DNA of 23,784 nucleotides from an uncultured Bacteroidota bacterium (GTDB lineage: Bacteria > Bacteroidota > Bacteroidia > Chitinophagales > Chitinophagaceae). A program made the position numbers and the translations under genes. Below, piece by piece: positions 15,906-23,784 of this stretch (positions are counted from its first letter, which is position 1; the number at the start of each line of letters is the position of its first letter). The DNA lies in contig CALEZD010000123.1 of the NCBI GenBank assembly GCA_937928385.1, forward strand, positions 1-23,784, given 5' to 3'. A model generated the notes under the pieces. That model was not told where the DNA came from. It saw only the letters and a program-made list of their open reading frames with translations, and made no database searches.

Positions 15906-16835
15906 ATGCGTATTCTCAAAACAATTCTGCTATCGCTGGTATCCGTACTTGCAGGCGGCCTATTCTTATATTCAGCTTATACCAAGCTTTTACCTATACA
16001 GACTTTCGAATATACGCTGGTAGAGTTTGTACAGATGCCATGGTGGATGGCTGCTGTTGCATCGCGCCTGTTGGTAGGCATCGAAGCAGCTCTGGGTGCT
16101 CTACTGGTGTTTAATATATTTGGTTCGGGTAAATGGGTACTGAAACTATCACTCGCTATCCTATTCATGTTCAGTATATACCTTATATACCTGTGGGCCA
16201 CTGCCGGCAACGATGTCAACTGCGGTTGTTTTGGCGATGTGATATGGATGAGCCCCTCATCCTCGCTCATAAAAAATGCAGCGACAATAATTGCGCTGTT
16301 ATTATTACTGAAATTACATAGCGGTATCACTGCTATTTGGGCAAAATATACCGCGCTGGCAGTGGTGGTTGTGGTTACCGTATTACCCCTGTTCATTTAC
16401 CCTGTTACGTCCAAACCTTCGTTCCTCAACAAGGACAAGTATGAACTCGATTTATCTGCCATTTACCAGGACGAAGAAAATGCACCACCCGCTGTTGATG
16501 TCAGGCAGGGGAAGCATATTATAGCCTTCATGAGCCTGACCTGCCCCCATTGCAAAATAGCCGCACATAAAATGCAGCTGATGAAGAGAAATAATCCCGA
16601 TATATCCATGTTGTTGGTATTGAATGGTGATTCAACCGACCTTGAGCCTTTCTGGGAAAAAACAAAAGCCCGCGATATTCCACATACCATGCTCTATGGC
16701 AAAGATTTTGTTTCTCTTTCCGGGCTTAACCTGCCTGCAATCTACTGGATTAATGATAGCTGGGTAGAGGCAAAAACAAACTACATAGACCTGAACCAGG
16801 CTGCTATTGAGGATTGGCTGACCAAGAGCAAATAG
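15906..16835 (+). CDS. MauE/DoxX-like membrane protein with C-terminal thioredoxin-fold domain
   Basis: 309-aa integral membrane redox protein. The N-terminal half (about 1-165) has four or five transmembrane helices and the NCGCFG motif at 105-110 typical of the MauE/methylamine-utilisation and related DoxX-like family. A periplasmic thioredoxin-like domain follows from about 182, with C-P-H-C at 213-216 (C213 and C216) and a likely cis-Pro in NLPAIYW (P277). The architecture suggests passing electrons across the inner membrane from the C105/C107 pair to the CPHC pair, as DsbD/CcdA-like systems do; this is inferred. It has its own promoter and is monocistronic as far as visible. The neighbouring Cys-rich lipoprotein could be a client, but nothing in the sequence proves it. 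Confidence 0.85.
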   Translation: MRILKTILLSLVSVLAGGLFLYSAYTKLLPIQTFEYTLVEFVQMPWWMAAVASRLLVGIEAALGALLVFNIFGSGKWVLKLSLAILFMFSIYLIYLWATAGNDVNCGCFGDVIWMSPSSSLIKNAATIIALLLLLKLHSGITAIWAKYTALAVVVVVTVLPLFIYPVTSKPSFLNKDKYELDLSAIYQDEENAPPAVDVRQGKHIIAFMSLTCPHCKIAAHKMQLMKRNNPDISMLLVLNGDSTDLEPFWEKTKARDIPHTMLYGKDFVSLSGLNLPAIYWINDSWVEAKTNYIDLNQAAIEDWLTKSK

Positions 16836-16976
16836 CAATTTACTAAATATCCTTAAATCATACTGCTGACTGTAATAAACAGAAAGTTTGGCTTGATATT
16901 TGTTTTTGTATACAGAGATAATAAATGATACGCCTTTAACGTTATTATAACATCGAGGCTGCAAAAGGGATAAGAA

Positions 16977-17120
16977 ATGCAGGCTAACAGAAACAAAAAT
17001 AATACTGATATGTCATCCAGGCTACCACTAAAACATGCTCAGGTTAAAAACAAATGGGTTACAATCGCACTAGTTGCAGTCTATGCATTTATAGCAATAT
17101 TTATCGTACTGAATGCGTAG
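16977..17120 (+). CDS. Putative 47-aa single-pass membrane microprotein
   Basis: Short ORF: MQANRNKNNTDMSSRLPLKH, then AQVKNKWVTIALVAVYAFIA, then IFIVLNA and stop. A charged, Asn/Lys/Arg-rich N-terminus precedes one hydrophobic helix of about 20 residues at the C-terminal end, which looks like a tail-anchored or N-in membrane peptide. A second in-frame ATG lies at codon 12. Its stop is four bases from the stop of the convergent GT39 gene, a tight fit that is common for real neighbouring genes. No family recognised and no clear promoter, so coding status is uncertain. The rest of the gap (16836-16976) shows nothing else. Confidence 0.42.
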   Translation: MQANRNKNNTDMSSRLPLKHAQVKNKWVTIALVAVYAFIAIFIVLNA

Positions 17121-17124
17121 GTGG

Positions 17125-19335
17125 TTATTGTAAAGAAGCGGCTCTCTGGTACATATTATTAGCCTGCCCTACATCTCCCTGTGCTTTGAAAATATCGCCC
17201 ATGTGCATATAACATTCTGCTGATATAGAGAGGTCTTGCTTTTCATAAGCCTTGGCCACACGGTCAAAATTCACCAATGCATCTTTATATAAGCCCATAC
17301 CTTTTTCTACCATACCCATATAATAATATCCCATTACAAAATCAGGCCGTTCAGATACTATTTCTTTAAATATTGTTCTTGCTTTTTCACCCTCACCTTT
17401 ATATGCCAAAGCCATACCATACACTCGCTTGGTTTCAATACCTGCCTTATCCAGCGCATAGGCCTTGTTGGCATAGAGATATGCATTGTCCATTTGGTTC
17501 ATTTCCATCAACACACGGGCTGTTACGGCCAACACATTTACATTTGTACTGTCTTTAGCCAGGTATTTCATAAAATAGGCCAGTGCCGTTTCCCTGTCAC
17601 CGTTTTGCAATGCCTGGAAACCCAGTACATCATCCTGGCTTGTGCGTTTCAACAGTACACATAAAGGTTTCCCCTTCACTTCTGCAGTAAAAATGGCCGA
17701 AGCGGGTACCCAATTTTCTGATTGAATTACATCAAGCGGTATAAGTGCGGTATGAAATATAGCGTAATCCCATGCTTTCTGATCCTTCTCATGATATCGT
17801 ACATAATCTATATGGACGTTTTTATATTTTCTGAGTTCGGGAGCTATCAGGTGCATGGCATTACTCAATACCAGTACCGTATCGCCTGGTTGAGGCATTT
17901 CATGTTCTATAAAATAATCTACACATTGCTTCACACTATTATAATAATAGTCCACTTCATAGTTGCCATAAGCCCCTTGTACACCACCTACAAACTGGTT
18001 GTGATATGTGACGGTGTTCGGATATGTAGGAACAATGAATAATATGGGCTCAATAAGCAACACTGCCGCTATAGCAATACCGGCATAAGCCTTCTTCCAT
18101 GTCTCAGCAATATATTCGTTAACATAAGACCACCCTAACGAAGCCATAACAACTACTGAGGGAAAAATAAACAGGACATGCCTCCATGCATGGTATACAT
18201 TAGACTTCTTGTAAATGATATAAAACAGCGGGAACAGGGCTGTAAATGCTATAAAGTATGTAATGTGCGGTGTCTTACTTTTGGCGGCCCTCCTGATAAA
18301 AACAAAAAATAATATCAGCCCGGCCAGCAATGCATAAGTGTTGGTAATGAAGAAACTCTTGATAAGATACGATTGAGGCAGTTCTCCTGACATTACCTTC
18401 TCCCCCTCCCATATCTGGGCCAGGTTGATTTTGAAATTACTCATTTCGCTCAATGCAGTCAGCGGGTTGCTGAGTGGATTCTGTTGTCCATAAGGCCAGA
18501 ATAAGCTACCTGCCAGGTATCCGGCTATAGATATAATAATAACCGGCTTTGCAAAATGGCTGAGTTGTATGCTACTGCTTTTAGAGAATGTTTTGGATAA
18601 ATAAATAAACCCTGCATATACAAACAGGTATGGTATAAGTAATATGCCGGCCACACGTACATTAATAGCGATGCCGATGGCCAGTATCACCCATAGGTAG
18701 TCTTGCCATTTAACATCAGGATACTTACCAAAGAAACGGATAATAAAAAAGATAGCTGCTATATAGGCTGCAGCCAGGGGAATATCCTTGGGATTGTTCA
18801 TAGCATGTCCTAAAAAGAACGGCGATAAAAACATGAGCCATACGCAAAGAGTTGCCACCCTTTTATCGGTAATCATTGCGGTTATCCTACCGCTGAAGTA
18901 TATAGCAATAAAGCCTGTCCATGCGTTCAGTATGTGGCGGGTAGCATATTCGTCAAAAGGTGAGAAGGTATTGGCCACAGCGCATAGCAAATCAAAGAAC
19001 CCACCATAATACATCAGCACACCGTCGCGGTCTATTGTTCGTGGCAAATGCAATACCGTATCGTCTGCACCAAATGAGGTAAAATACTTAAGTATGGCTT
19101 TGCCATACTCGTTCATATCTACCTCGTCACCCGAAAGCCCGAAACCAAAGCTCATTACAGTCATCAACGCAAAAACGGCCAGTAGGCTGGCCATAAATAT
19201 TTTTGCCCATAGTTGACGATTAATATCTGTGTTCACTGTAACCTCAGGTACTGCTTTTGCAGAGCTTGTCGTTGTATCAACCACGGGTGTAGACTCCTGA
19301 TGTTTTCTTCCGGTTTGCTTTTTTTTGTTTGACAT
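17125..19335 (-). CDS. GT39-like polytopic glycosyltransferase with C-terminal TPR repeats
   Basis: 736-aa inner-membrane protein. A cytoplasmic, polar N-terminal tail (1-42) precedes about ten transmembrane helices up to about residue 440. The first periplasmic loop carries the D70-E71 pair (FGLSGDEVDMNEYG) expected of the PMT/ArnT superfamily (GT39/GT83), which transfer sugars from polyprenyl-phosphate donors. A further loop has HAMNNPKDIP. After a periplasmic region come four or five TPRs (about 570-736), an unusual extension for the family. It is the last gene of a four-gene - strand set, 22 bp after the GT2 gene; a polyprenyl-phosphate sugar made by that GT2 would be a natural donor (inference). 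Acceptor unknown. No clear terminator is seen after the stop. Confidence 0.82.
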   Translation of the reverse strand: MSNKKKQTGRKHQESTPVVDTTTSSAKAVPEVTVNTDINRQLWAKIFMASLLAVFALMTVMSFGFGLSGDEVDMNEYGKAILKYFTSFGADDTVLHLPRTIDRDGVLMYYGGFFDLLCAVANTFSPFDEYATRHILNAWTGFIAIYFSGRITAMITDKRVATLCVWLMFLSPFFLGHAMNNPKDIPLAAAYIAAIFFIIRFFGKYPDVKWQDYLWVILAIGIAINVRVAGILLIPYLFVYAGFIYLSKTFSKSSSIQLSHFAKPVIIISIAGYLAGSLFWPYGQQNPLSNPLTALSEMSNFKINLAQIWEGEKVMSGELPQSYLIKSFFITNTYALLAGLILFFVFIRRAAKSKTPHITYFIAFTALFPLFYIIYKKSNVYHAWRHVLFIFPSVVVMASLGWSYVNEYIAETWKKAYAGIAIAAVLLIEPILFIVPTYPNTVTYHNQFVGGVQGAYGNYEVDYYYNSVKQCVDYFIEHEMPQPGDTVLVLSNAMHLIAPELRKYKNVHIDYVRYHEKDQKAWDYAIFHTALIPLDVIQSENWVPASAIFTAEVKGKPLCVLLKRTSQDDVLGFQALQNGDRETALAYFMKYLAKDSTNVNVLAVTARVLMEMNQMDNAYLYANKAYALDKAGIETKRVYGMALAYKGEGEKARTIFKEIVSERPDFVMGYYYMGMVEKGMGLYKDALVNFDRVAKAYEKQDLSISAECYMHMGDIFKAQGDVGQANNMYQRAASLQ

Positions 19336-19357
19336 ATGTCAGCATTTCGGTTGTATA

Positions 19358-20059
19358 TTAAGAACTGGCTTCCTTCAACTGTCTGAATAGCTTAAACCCG
19401 TGCTTCACAAATGAGACGGTTTTTACACTTGGTGTGCCCCCTATCCTATCTCTGAAATGTATATTAATCCATTTTATCCCGGCCTCTTTTTTCGAAAGAA
19501 CAGACACCAATATATTGGCTAAATGAAATGTTGGAGGTACTTTCCCTGTTATTTTTTCCATAACAGATTTATGTATGAGCCTGTATGGCACGTTGGCATC
19601 TCTCACCCACTGGCCGGTAGCAAAAAAAGTAAACAAAGTAACAAATCTTGATATTACTGACCGTTTGAAACCATCATCCCTCGATTGCCTGAAACCATAA
19701 ACAGCTTTGCTATTTTCAGCCGCCTGTATAAATTTTGGAAAATACTCCGGTGCGCATTGCCCATCAGAGTCTATCTGGAAAACCCAATCTGCGTTATTCT
19801 CCAGGGCCAGTTTATAGCCATATATGCAGGTTTGGCCATGGCCTGAGTTAGGTTTATCTATTATTTTTATTTGAGGATATTTCTGCCCATACTGTTTGAG
19901 TATAGACAAAGTGCCGTCTTTAGAACCGTCGTTTAGGATGCAGAATATATAATTATTCAGATTGTCTGAAAGGCATTTTTGCCACTCTTCAATCACAGCA
20001 CCTACAGCCTCCTCTTCATTGTATACAGGCATTATCACCCAGAGATTATTAATTGCCAT
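19358..20059 (-). CDS. Family 2 glycosyltransferase, polyprenyl-phosphate sugar synthase type
   Basis: 233-aa GT-A fold enzyme. Motifs: MPVYNEEEAVG at 10-20, NDGSKDGT with D44, and the metal-binding DSD at 97-99 in FQIDSDGQ. Conserved GFRQSRDDGFKR and the PYRLIHKS segment resemble DPM1-like synthases, which make dolichyl/undecaprenyl-phosphate mannose or glucose. It has no C-terminal transmembrane helices, so it is probably a soluble or peripheral protein on the cytoplasmic face. Its start overlaps the end of the upstream flavoprotein gene by 11 bp, implying coupled translation, and the GT39-like gene follows. Sugar specificity cannot be read. Confidence 0.88.
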   Translation of the reverse strand: MAINNLWVIMPVYNEEEAVGAVIEEWQKCLSDNLNNYIFCILNDGSKDGTLSILKQYGQKYPQIKIIDKPNSGHGQTCIYGYKLALENNADWVFQIDSDGQCAPEYFPKFIQAAENSKAVYGFRQSRDDGFKRSVISRFVTLFTFFATGQWVRDANVPYRLIHKSVMEKITGKVPPTFHLANILVSVLSKKEAGIKWINIHFRDRIGGTPSVKTVSFVKHGFKLFRQLKEASS

Positions 20060-21179
20060 ACTTCTGTTTAATAAGGTTAAATGTTGCCAATGCCCTCTCT
20101 ATAACTTCGTCTGTATTATAGTACATATACTCGGCAAGCCTTCCGCAAAAATACACATGATTGTTTTCTGTTTCAGCTAATGTCAGCGCTTTATACTGTT
20201 CGTACAATTCTTTATTTGCGGGACGTGGTATGGGATAATAAGGATCCCCCTCAGCCTTAGGGTATTCGTAAGAAATAACGGTATGCGGGTGCTGCTGTTT
20301 GGTTACATGTTTTATTTCAACTGTGCGGGTATAATCGTGGTCGTTGGGGTAATTGATTTGCACACATGGCTGAACATGCTCCTGCGCTACTTCCTTGAAT
20401 TCAAAATCCAGTGAACGCCAGGGCAGTTTACCAAAACAATAATCGAAATATTCATCTATAGGGCCGGCATATACCGTAGCAAATTCGGGCTTGATGCTGT
20501 CTTTAATATCCTTATAATCGGTTTCCAGCATTATATCTATGTTCGGGTGCCCTGTCATTTTGCTGAACATTTCTGTAAACCCTTTTGCAGGCGTAAGCTG
20601 ATGTTTATGATCTACATACCTTTCGTCTGTATTCAGGCGGATAGGTATCCTGCCGGCTACAGATGCAGCAAGGTCGCGCGGGTGTATGGCCCATTGTTTC
20701 TTCGTATACCCCAGGTAGAATGCTTCATATAATTCACGCCCCACCCTTGACAATACAAACTCTTCCGAATTAGCAGGGTTATCTATCTTCTCCCGTTTAT
20801 CTTCAAGTAATTGTGCAGCCTCTTCGGCTGTCATATCCGGCCTTTTAAAAAACTGCCTTAAAGTAAGCAGGTTGATAGGAAACGGATATAATTCTCCTCC
20901 TGTGGATACTTTTACAAAGTAATCGCCGGGTATCCATTCTGTAAATTCAGAAAGGTATTGGAGCAAGTCTTCTTTATTAGTTCTGAAATAATGCGGTCCA
21001 TACCTGTGTATCAGCACGCCTGACTCGTGGTGCATATCATAGCAGTTTCCTGCTATATGGTTCCTCTTTTCTACTATAAGTACATTCCAGCCCAGCACCT
21101 TAGCTGCACGCTCTGCTATTACGCAGCCAACAGGGCCAGCGCCTACAATTAACAGTTGATATTTCTTTTTATCAGACAT
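20049..21179 (-). CDS. glf: UDP-galactopyranose mutase-like flavoprotein
   Basis: 376-aa FAD protein; family members convert UDP-galactopyranose to UDP-galactofuranose. The dinucleotide-binding GAGPVG is at 13-18, with E37/K38/R39 at the end of strand 2. HRYGPHYFRT is at 58-67 (family consensus is close to H-YGPHIFHT), with YTKKQW at 158-163. The R-x-P-x-R-x-N-x-D-x-RY segment at 177-188 holds the arginine that contacts the substrate phosphates. The C-terminal GRLAEYMYYNTDEVIERAL-type block is typical. Deviations: FRT for FHT, HQLTPAKG where most have YQGIP-GG, and NTD for the usual MD. The function may thus be a related sugar-nucleotide mutase, but UGM is the best call. It implies galactofuranose in the surface glycan. 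Confidence 0.83.
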   Translation of the reverse strand: MSDKKKYQLLIVGAGPVGCVIAERAAKVLGWNVLIVEKRNHIAGNCYDMHHESGVLIHRYGPHYFRTNKEDLLQYLSEFTEWIPGDYFVKVSTGGELYPFPINLLTLRQFFKRPDMTAEEAAQLLEDKREKIDNPANSEEFVLSRVGRELYEAFYLGYTKKQWAIHPRDLAASVAGRIPIRLNTDERYVDHKHQLTPAKGFTEMFSKMTGHPNIDIMLETDYKDIKDSIKPEFATVYAGPIDEYFDYCFGKLPWRSLDFEFKEVAQEHVQPCVQINYPNDHDYTRTVEIKHVTKQQHPHTVISYEYPKAEGDPYYPIPRPANKELYEQYKALTLAETENNHVYFCGRLAEYMYYNTDEVIERALATFNLIKQKYGN

Positions 21180-21236
21180 TGTTTATATAAGTAATTGCAT
21201 GTATAATCATTTATCAGGTGACGCTAATCCCTTTGG

Positions 21237-23051
21237 TTATTGTGGTATGCGCACTACTTTGAATCTGCTGTCACTAGATAAAACTTCAAAGTTCGTTGGG
21301 GTGCTGTTGTACAAAACAGCATAAGAAAAATTATACAGATGTTTTAAGTCTAATAATTTCCCGTCGTTTATTATCCGGTAATTCTCATTGTATACACCAA
21401 TTACTTTAAATCCATCTTCCGTAGGCACTCCGTAACAATTTACCAATCGGTCATACCATTCGTTCATAGCTTTATCCTGAAACGGGAACGCTTTAAAATC
21501 AACTACAATCGCCCTTTCAGCAAAAATCCTGAAATCACCCCACATAGGAGGTGTCAGGAAAACTGCGTCCCTCTCAGTTTTTTTTCGAATATACATTATT
21601 ATTTCACTGTCTGCAAAATAGGAGGTATTATCCAGGCGAAAGTAGTTGGATACCTTTTCGCTATAGGCATCTTTCTTTGCGATGACGTATGTGTATATCC
21701 TTTTATTTGTATAAAAAAGCACGATACAAACAATCAACACAGGCAAAAAAGAAATCTTAATAAACCGGCGGTAGTATTTAGCTGCCAATACTATTAATAT
21801 GAGAAAAATAACCCACGGAAGGAGTTGCAAAAAAGGGTATATCTGCCGTATTAAGACAACTATAACAACCAATATGAGTATATCTGTGACAACTCCGACT
21901 TTACTGTTGCGTTGTATCTTTGATGTGATCATTACAAGAAGCTGGCTGCATAACATTACAATCGCATTTGCGGTCGCAAACAGAAGCCCTAATTGTTTCC
22001 AACTCCGAAAGTTATTAGTAGGAATATTTCCCGCTATCACAACCAGGCCCAGCCACTTAATAAAATACAGTAACCTGAAGGTTTGGGCTGTAGTCCACAA
22101 TCGGCTTGGAAAAACTTCAACAAATACATACCCGCCAATACAAAGCAAAATGATGGTGATAGCCATGGCGGCGATACCATTGTCATAACTGCTATTCCGG
22201 ACTTTCCGGATAAGGAAAATGAAAATTGCAGGAAGCAAGAAGGCTACGGCAAAATAGTAGTTTTCGAAACCGAACCGGCCAGGCAAATAGTGATGTGGAT
22301 GGCGTAAATATGCCAGGATGTATATAAACTTCTCTGTACTCAGCCTCAGACCATCTTGTTCATAATATAGAATTGTAATAGTTGCAATAGACAGAATTAA
22401 ACAACCCAATACAGCCTTCTTCCAGAAGTCTCCTACAGGCCGCTTTTCATAGAAAGATGTTAGTATGAATGTAAAAAGCAGTATAAATCCTAGCTCCAAC
22501 CCCATAAGAGGTTGAAAAACAGCAGCTATAATGCATAGCAAGGTTGCTGTTACTATTTTCTTGTCAAGGGTAGCCCATACAGCCCCCATGAGCAACGGTG
22601 TGGCAATGGCGGCAGGCACTAAACCATTATAATATATTTCTGCATTCCACCCAAGAGTAAAGGTAATTGCTATCATTGTGGCTGCCGAGGCATAAAGACC
22701 CGAAAGAGGGGATTTATTATAGAGCCTGCAGGTAAATAAGTAGGTAATTGTTGATATAGCTACGTTGACAGCCATGGTAAGCGAAAAGAAAACAAGAGGT
22801 AAATTCTCTTTTGTCACCGCCAGCGCGGCCAGCATTTCAGAGTACCAGAATCTGGTCAGGGAAGTTCGCGCCGAATTGACGAAAAAATCGTTTGTGAGAT
22901 ATTCGCTATCTATGGCCCTGTATATCAGCGGCAACTGTTCCACATGGTCAGCTACGCCAAAGCCATAATATTTGATAACCGTAATGACGATACCAAACAA
23001 TATTACAGTAACCAGGTATGACGGTTTGTAAATTTTAGCCGTATTGTCCAT
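21237..23051 (-). CDS. Polytopic membrane protein of unknown function in glycan operon
   Basis: 604-aa inner-membrane protein with roughly 12 transmembrane helices and a soluble C-terminal part (about 480-604). The first loop (ADHVEQLPLIYRAIDSEYLT) carries acidic residues at a place reminiscent of GT-C glycosyltransferases. A segment RHPHHYLPGRFGFENYY lies near the middle. The C-terminal domain includes TPPMWGDFRIFAERAIVVDF and a following FPFQDKAMNEWYDR. This combination reminds me of the DUF6798-type membrane proteins, but I cannot confirm it without a profile search. It is the first gene of the four-gene - strand set, 57 bp before the mutase gene. A role in polymer transport or polyprenol-linked sugar transfer is a guess from context and topology. 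Confidence 0.75.
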   Translation of the reverse strand: MDNTAKIYKPSYLVTVILFGIVITVIKYYGFGVADHVEQLPLIYRAIDSEYLTNDFFVNSARTSLTRFWYSEMLAALAVTKENLPLVFFSLTMAVNVAISTITYLFTCRLYNKSPLSGLYASAATMIAITFTLGWNAEIYYNGLVPAAIATPLLMGAVWATLDKKIVTATLLCIIAAVFQPLMGLELGFILLFTFILTSFYEKRPVGDFWKKAVLGCLILSIATITILYYEQDGLRLSTEKFIYILAYLRHPHHYLPGRFGFENYYFAVAFLLPAIFIFLIRKVRNSSYDNGIAAMAITIILLCIGGYVFVEVFPSRLWTTAQTFRLLYFIKWLGLVVIAGNIPTNNFRSWKQLGLLFATANAIVMLCSQLLVMITSKIQRNSKVGVVTDILILVVIVVLIRQIYPFLQLLPWVIFLILIVLAAKYYRRFIKISFLPVLIVCIVLFYTNKRIYTYVIAKKDAYSEKVSNYFRLDNTSYFADSEIIMYIRKKTERDAVFLTPPMWGDFRIFAERAIVVDFKAFPFQDKAMNEWYDRLVNCYGVPTEDGFKVIGVYNENYRIINDGKLLDLKHLYNFSYAVLYNSTPTNFEVLSSDSRFKVVRIPQ

Positions 23052-23104
23052 AAATCATCTGTAAAAACCAGGCTTTTACTCCGGTTCAAACTCAACATTT
23101 CTTA

Positions 23105-23145
23105 AAATAAAACAGACACGCCAAACGGGCATGTCTGTTTTATTT
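23105..23145 (-). terminator. Strong terminator after rpsP
   Basis: A perfect 14-bp stem (AAATAAAACAGACA at 23105-23118 with 23132-23145). An inner GCC/GGC extension sits around a 5-base loop. On the - strand it reads as an A-tract, stem, T-tract unit after the rpsP stop. AT-rich ends make it look bidirectional. It separates rpsP from the glycan genes, for which I find no good promoter in the next 53 bases. Confidence 0.85.
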
Positions 23146-23163
23146 GTTTAGCCGGTTAATAGA

Positions 23164-23703
23164 TTAACCTGCGTTTTCTTCTTCATTAACTTCCGCTGCA
23201 TTGTTATCAGACGCTTCTTCAGCATCTATTTCAGCTTCAGCTTCAGCAACAGCGGCTTGCGCCTTTGCTGCCATTTTCTCTTCTACTTTCTTTACAGATT
23301 CAGACATAGCTGCATGGCGCTTTTCAGCTTTGTGCTTGCGGTGAGTTTCCTCACGTTCTGCAACCAGCTTTTCGTGGTCAGCATTCCATGCTTCAAATTT
23401 CTGCATAGCCGCACTCTCATCAAACAGGCCGAGGCTTACACCACGCATCAGGTGCTTCAGGTACAATACCCCTTTGAAAGACAAGATTCGGCGGCAAGTG
23501 TTAGTGGGCTGGGCACCATTCTGCATCCAGTGCAGTGAACGCTCACGGTTCAACCTGATGGTTGCCGGAACGGACAATGGGTTGTAAGTGCCTAGTTTCT
23601 CAATAAATCTACCATCGCGTGGAGCTGAAGTATCAGCAACAACAATGAAGTAGAACGGGCGCTTCTTAGAGCCGTGACGTTGGAGACGAATTTTTACCGC
23701 CAT
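23164..23703 (-). CDS. rpsP: 30S ribosomal protein S16 with long acidic C-terminal extension
   Basis: 179-aa S16, a component of the small ribosomal subunit. The core occupies about residues 1-85: MAVKIRLQRHGSKKRPFYFI, then VVADTSAPRDGRFIEKLGTYNP and AQPTNTCRRIL. The remaining 95 residues are a charged, Ala/Glu-rich tail, probably helical and then disordered. Such tails are common in Bacteroidota S16, whereas E. coli S16 has about 82 residues in all. The start is fixed by conserved MAVKIRL. It has its own promoter and terminator, and the usual partners rimM/trmD are not on this side. Ribosomal assembly role is from family knowledge. Confidence 0.98.
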   Translation of the reverse strand: MAVKIRLQRHGSKKRPFYFIVVADTSAPRDGRFIEKLGTYNPLSVPATIRLNRERSLHWMQNGAQPTNTCRRILSFKGVLYLKHLMRGVSLGLFDESAAMQKFEAWNADHEKLVAEREETHRKHKAEKRHAAMSESVKKVEEKMAAKAQAAVAEAEAEIDAEEASDNNAAEVNEEENAG

Positions 23704-23744
23704 TAATAATAGAAATTATTCTGGTTTACAATAAATTTAGGTGG

Positions 23745-23776
23745 CAAAGTTAATGCATAAAAAATCTATTACCAAA
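23745..23776 (-). promoter_or_regulatory. Promoter of rpsP (TTTG - 20 nt - TAACTTTG)
   Basis: On the - strand TTTG (complement of 23773-23776) is exactly 20 bases from TAACTTTG (complement of 23745-23752), the same geometry as the rpoB promoter. The leader before the rpsP ATG would be about 35 bases and AT-rich, with no Shine-Dalgarno. Confidence 0.82.
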
Positions 23777-23784
23777 CAGATATT

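Overview
The window looks like a chromosomal segment of a Bacteroidota species, most likely a Chitinophagaceae-type organism. The support is: adjacent BatD/BatE-type aerotolerance genes; long RpoB, RpoC and S16 proteins of Bacteroidota type; almost no Shine-Dalgarno sequences; and repeated Bacteroidota promoter elements (TAnnTTTG, twice with a TTG exactly 20 bases upstream). No integrase, transposase, CRISPR array or phage gene is visible, so this is mostly core chromosome plus a small glycan locus.

Left arm (1-6491, + strand): the 3' part of a short-chain dehydrogenase gene; a truncated BatD paralogue; full-length BatD; a BatE-like TPR/SH3 protein whose start overlaps the BatD stop; a NodB-type polysaccharide deacetylase; a TatD-family nuclease; and tRNA-Ser(GGA). 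The two BatD genes are a tandem duplication. Between them lies a 57-bp near copy of the SDR gene's last codons, stop and leader, which fixes the duplication boundaries.

Centre (6514-14936): a bidirectional terminator, then rpoC and rpoB on the - strand. They are driven by a well-formed promoter about 140 bases upstream of rpoB. The usual rplJ-rplL pair is not upstream of rpoB here.

Middle right (14937-17120, + strand): a gene-poor stretch holding a frameshifted small secreted-protein ORF; a small Cys-rich lipoprotein with promoter and terminator; a MauE/DoxX-like membrane protein fused to a thioredoxin domain; and an unlisted 47-aa single-span membrane ORF.

Right arm (17125-23776, - strand): a four-gene set for surface glycan synthesis, read from right to left. 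It holds a 604-aa polytopic protein of unknown function, a UDP-galactopyranose mutase-like flavoprotein, a family 2 glycosyltransferase (overlapping by 11 bp) and a GT39-like polytopic transferase with C-terminal TPRs. Upstream of it is rpsP (S16) with its own promoter and a strong terminator.

The least ordinary content is the batD duplication with its SDR-tail fossil, the truncated secreted BatD copy, the A7-frameshifted small ORF, and the several promoters that appear to give leaderless or nearly leaderless mRNAs. I did not find a convincing wholly new multi-gene system.
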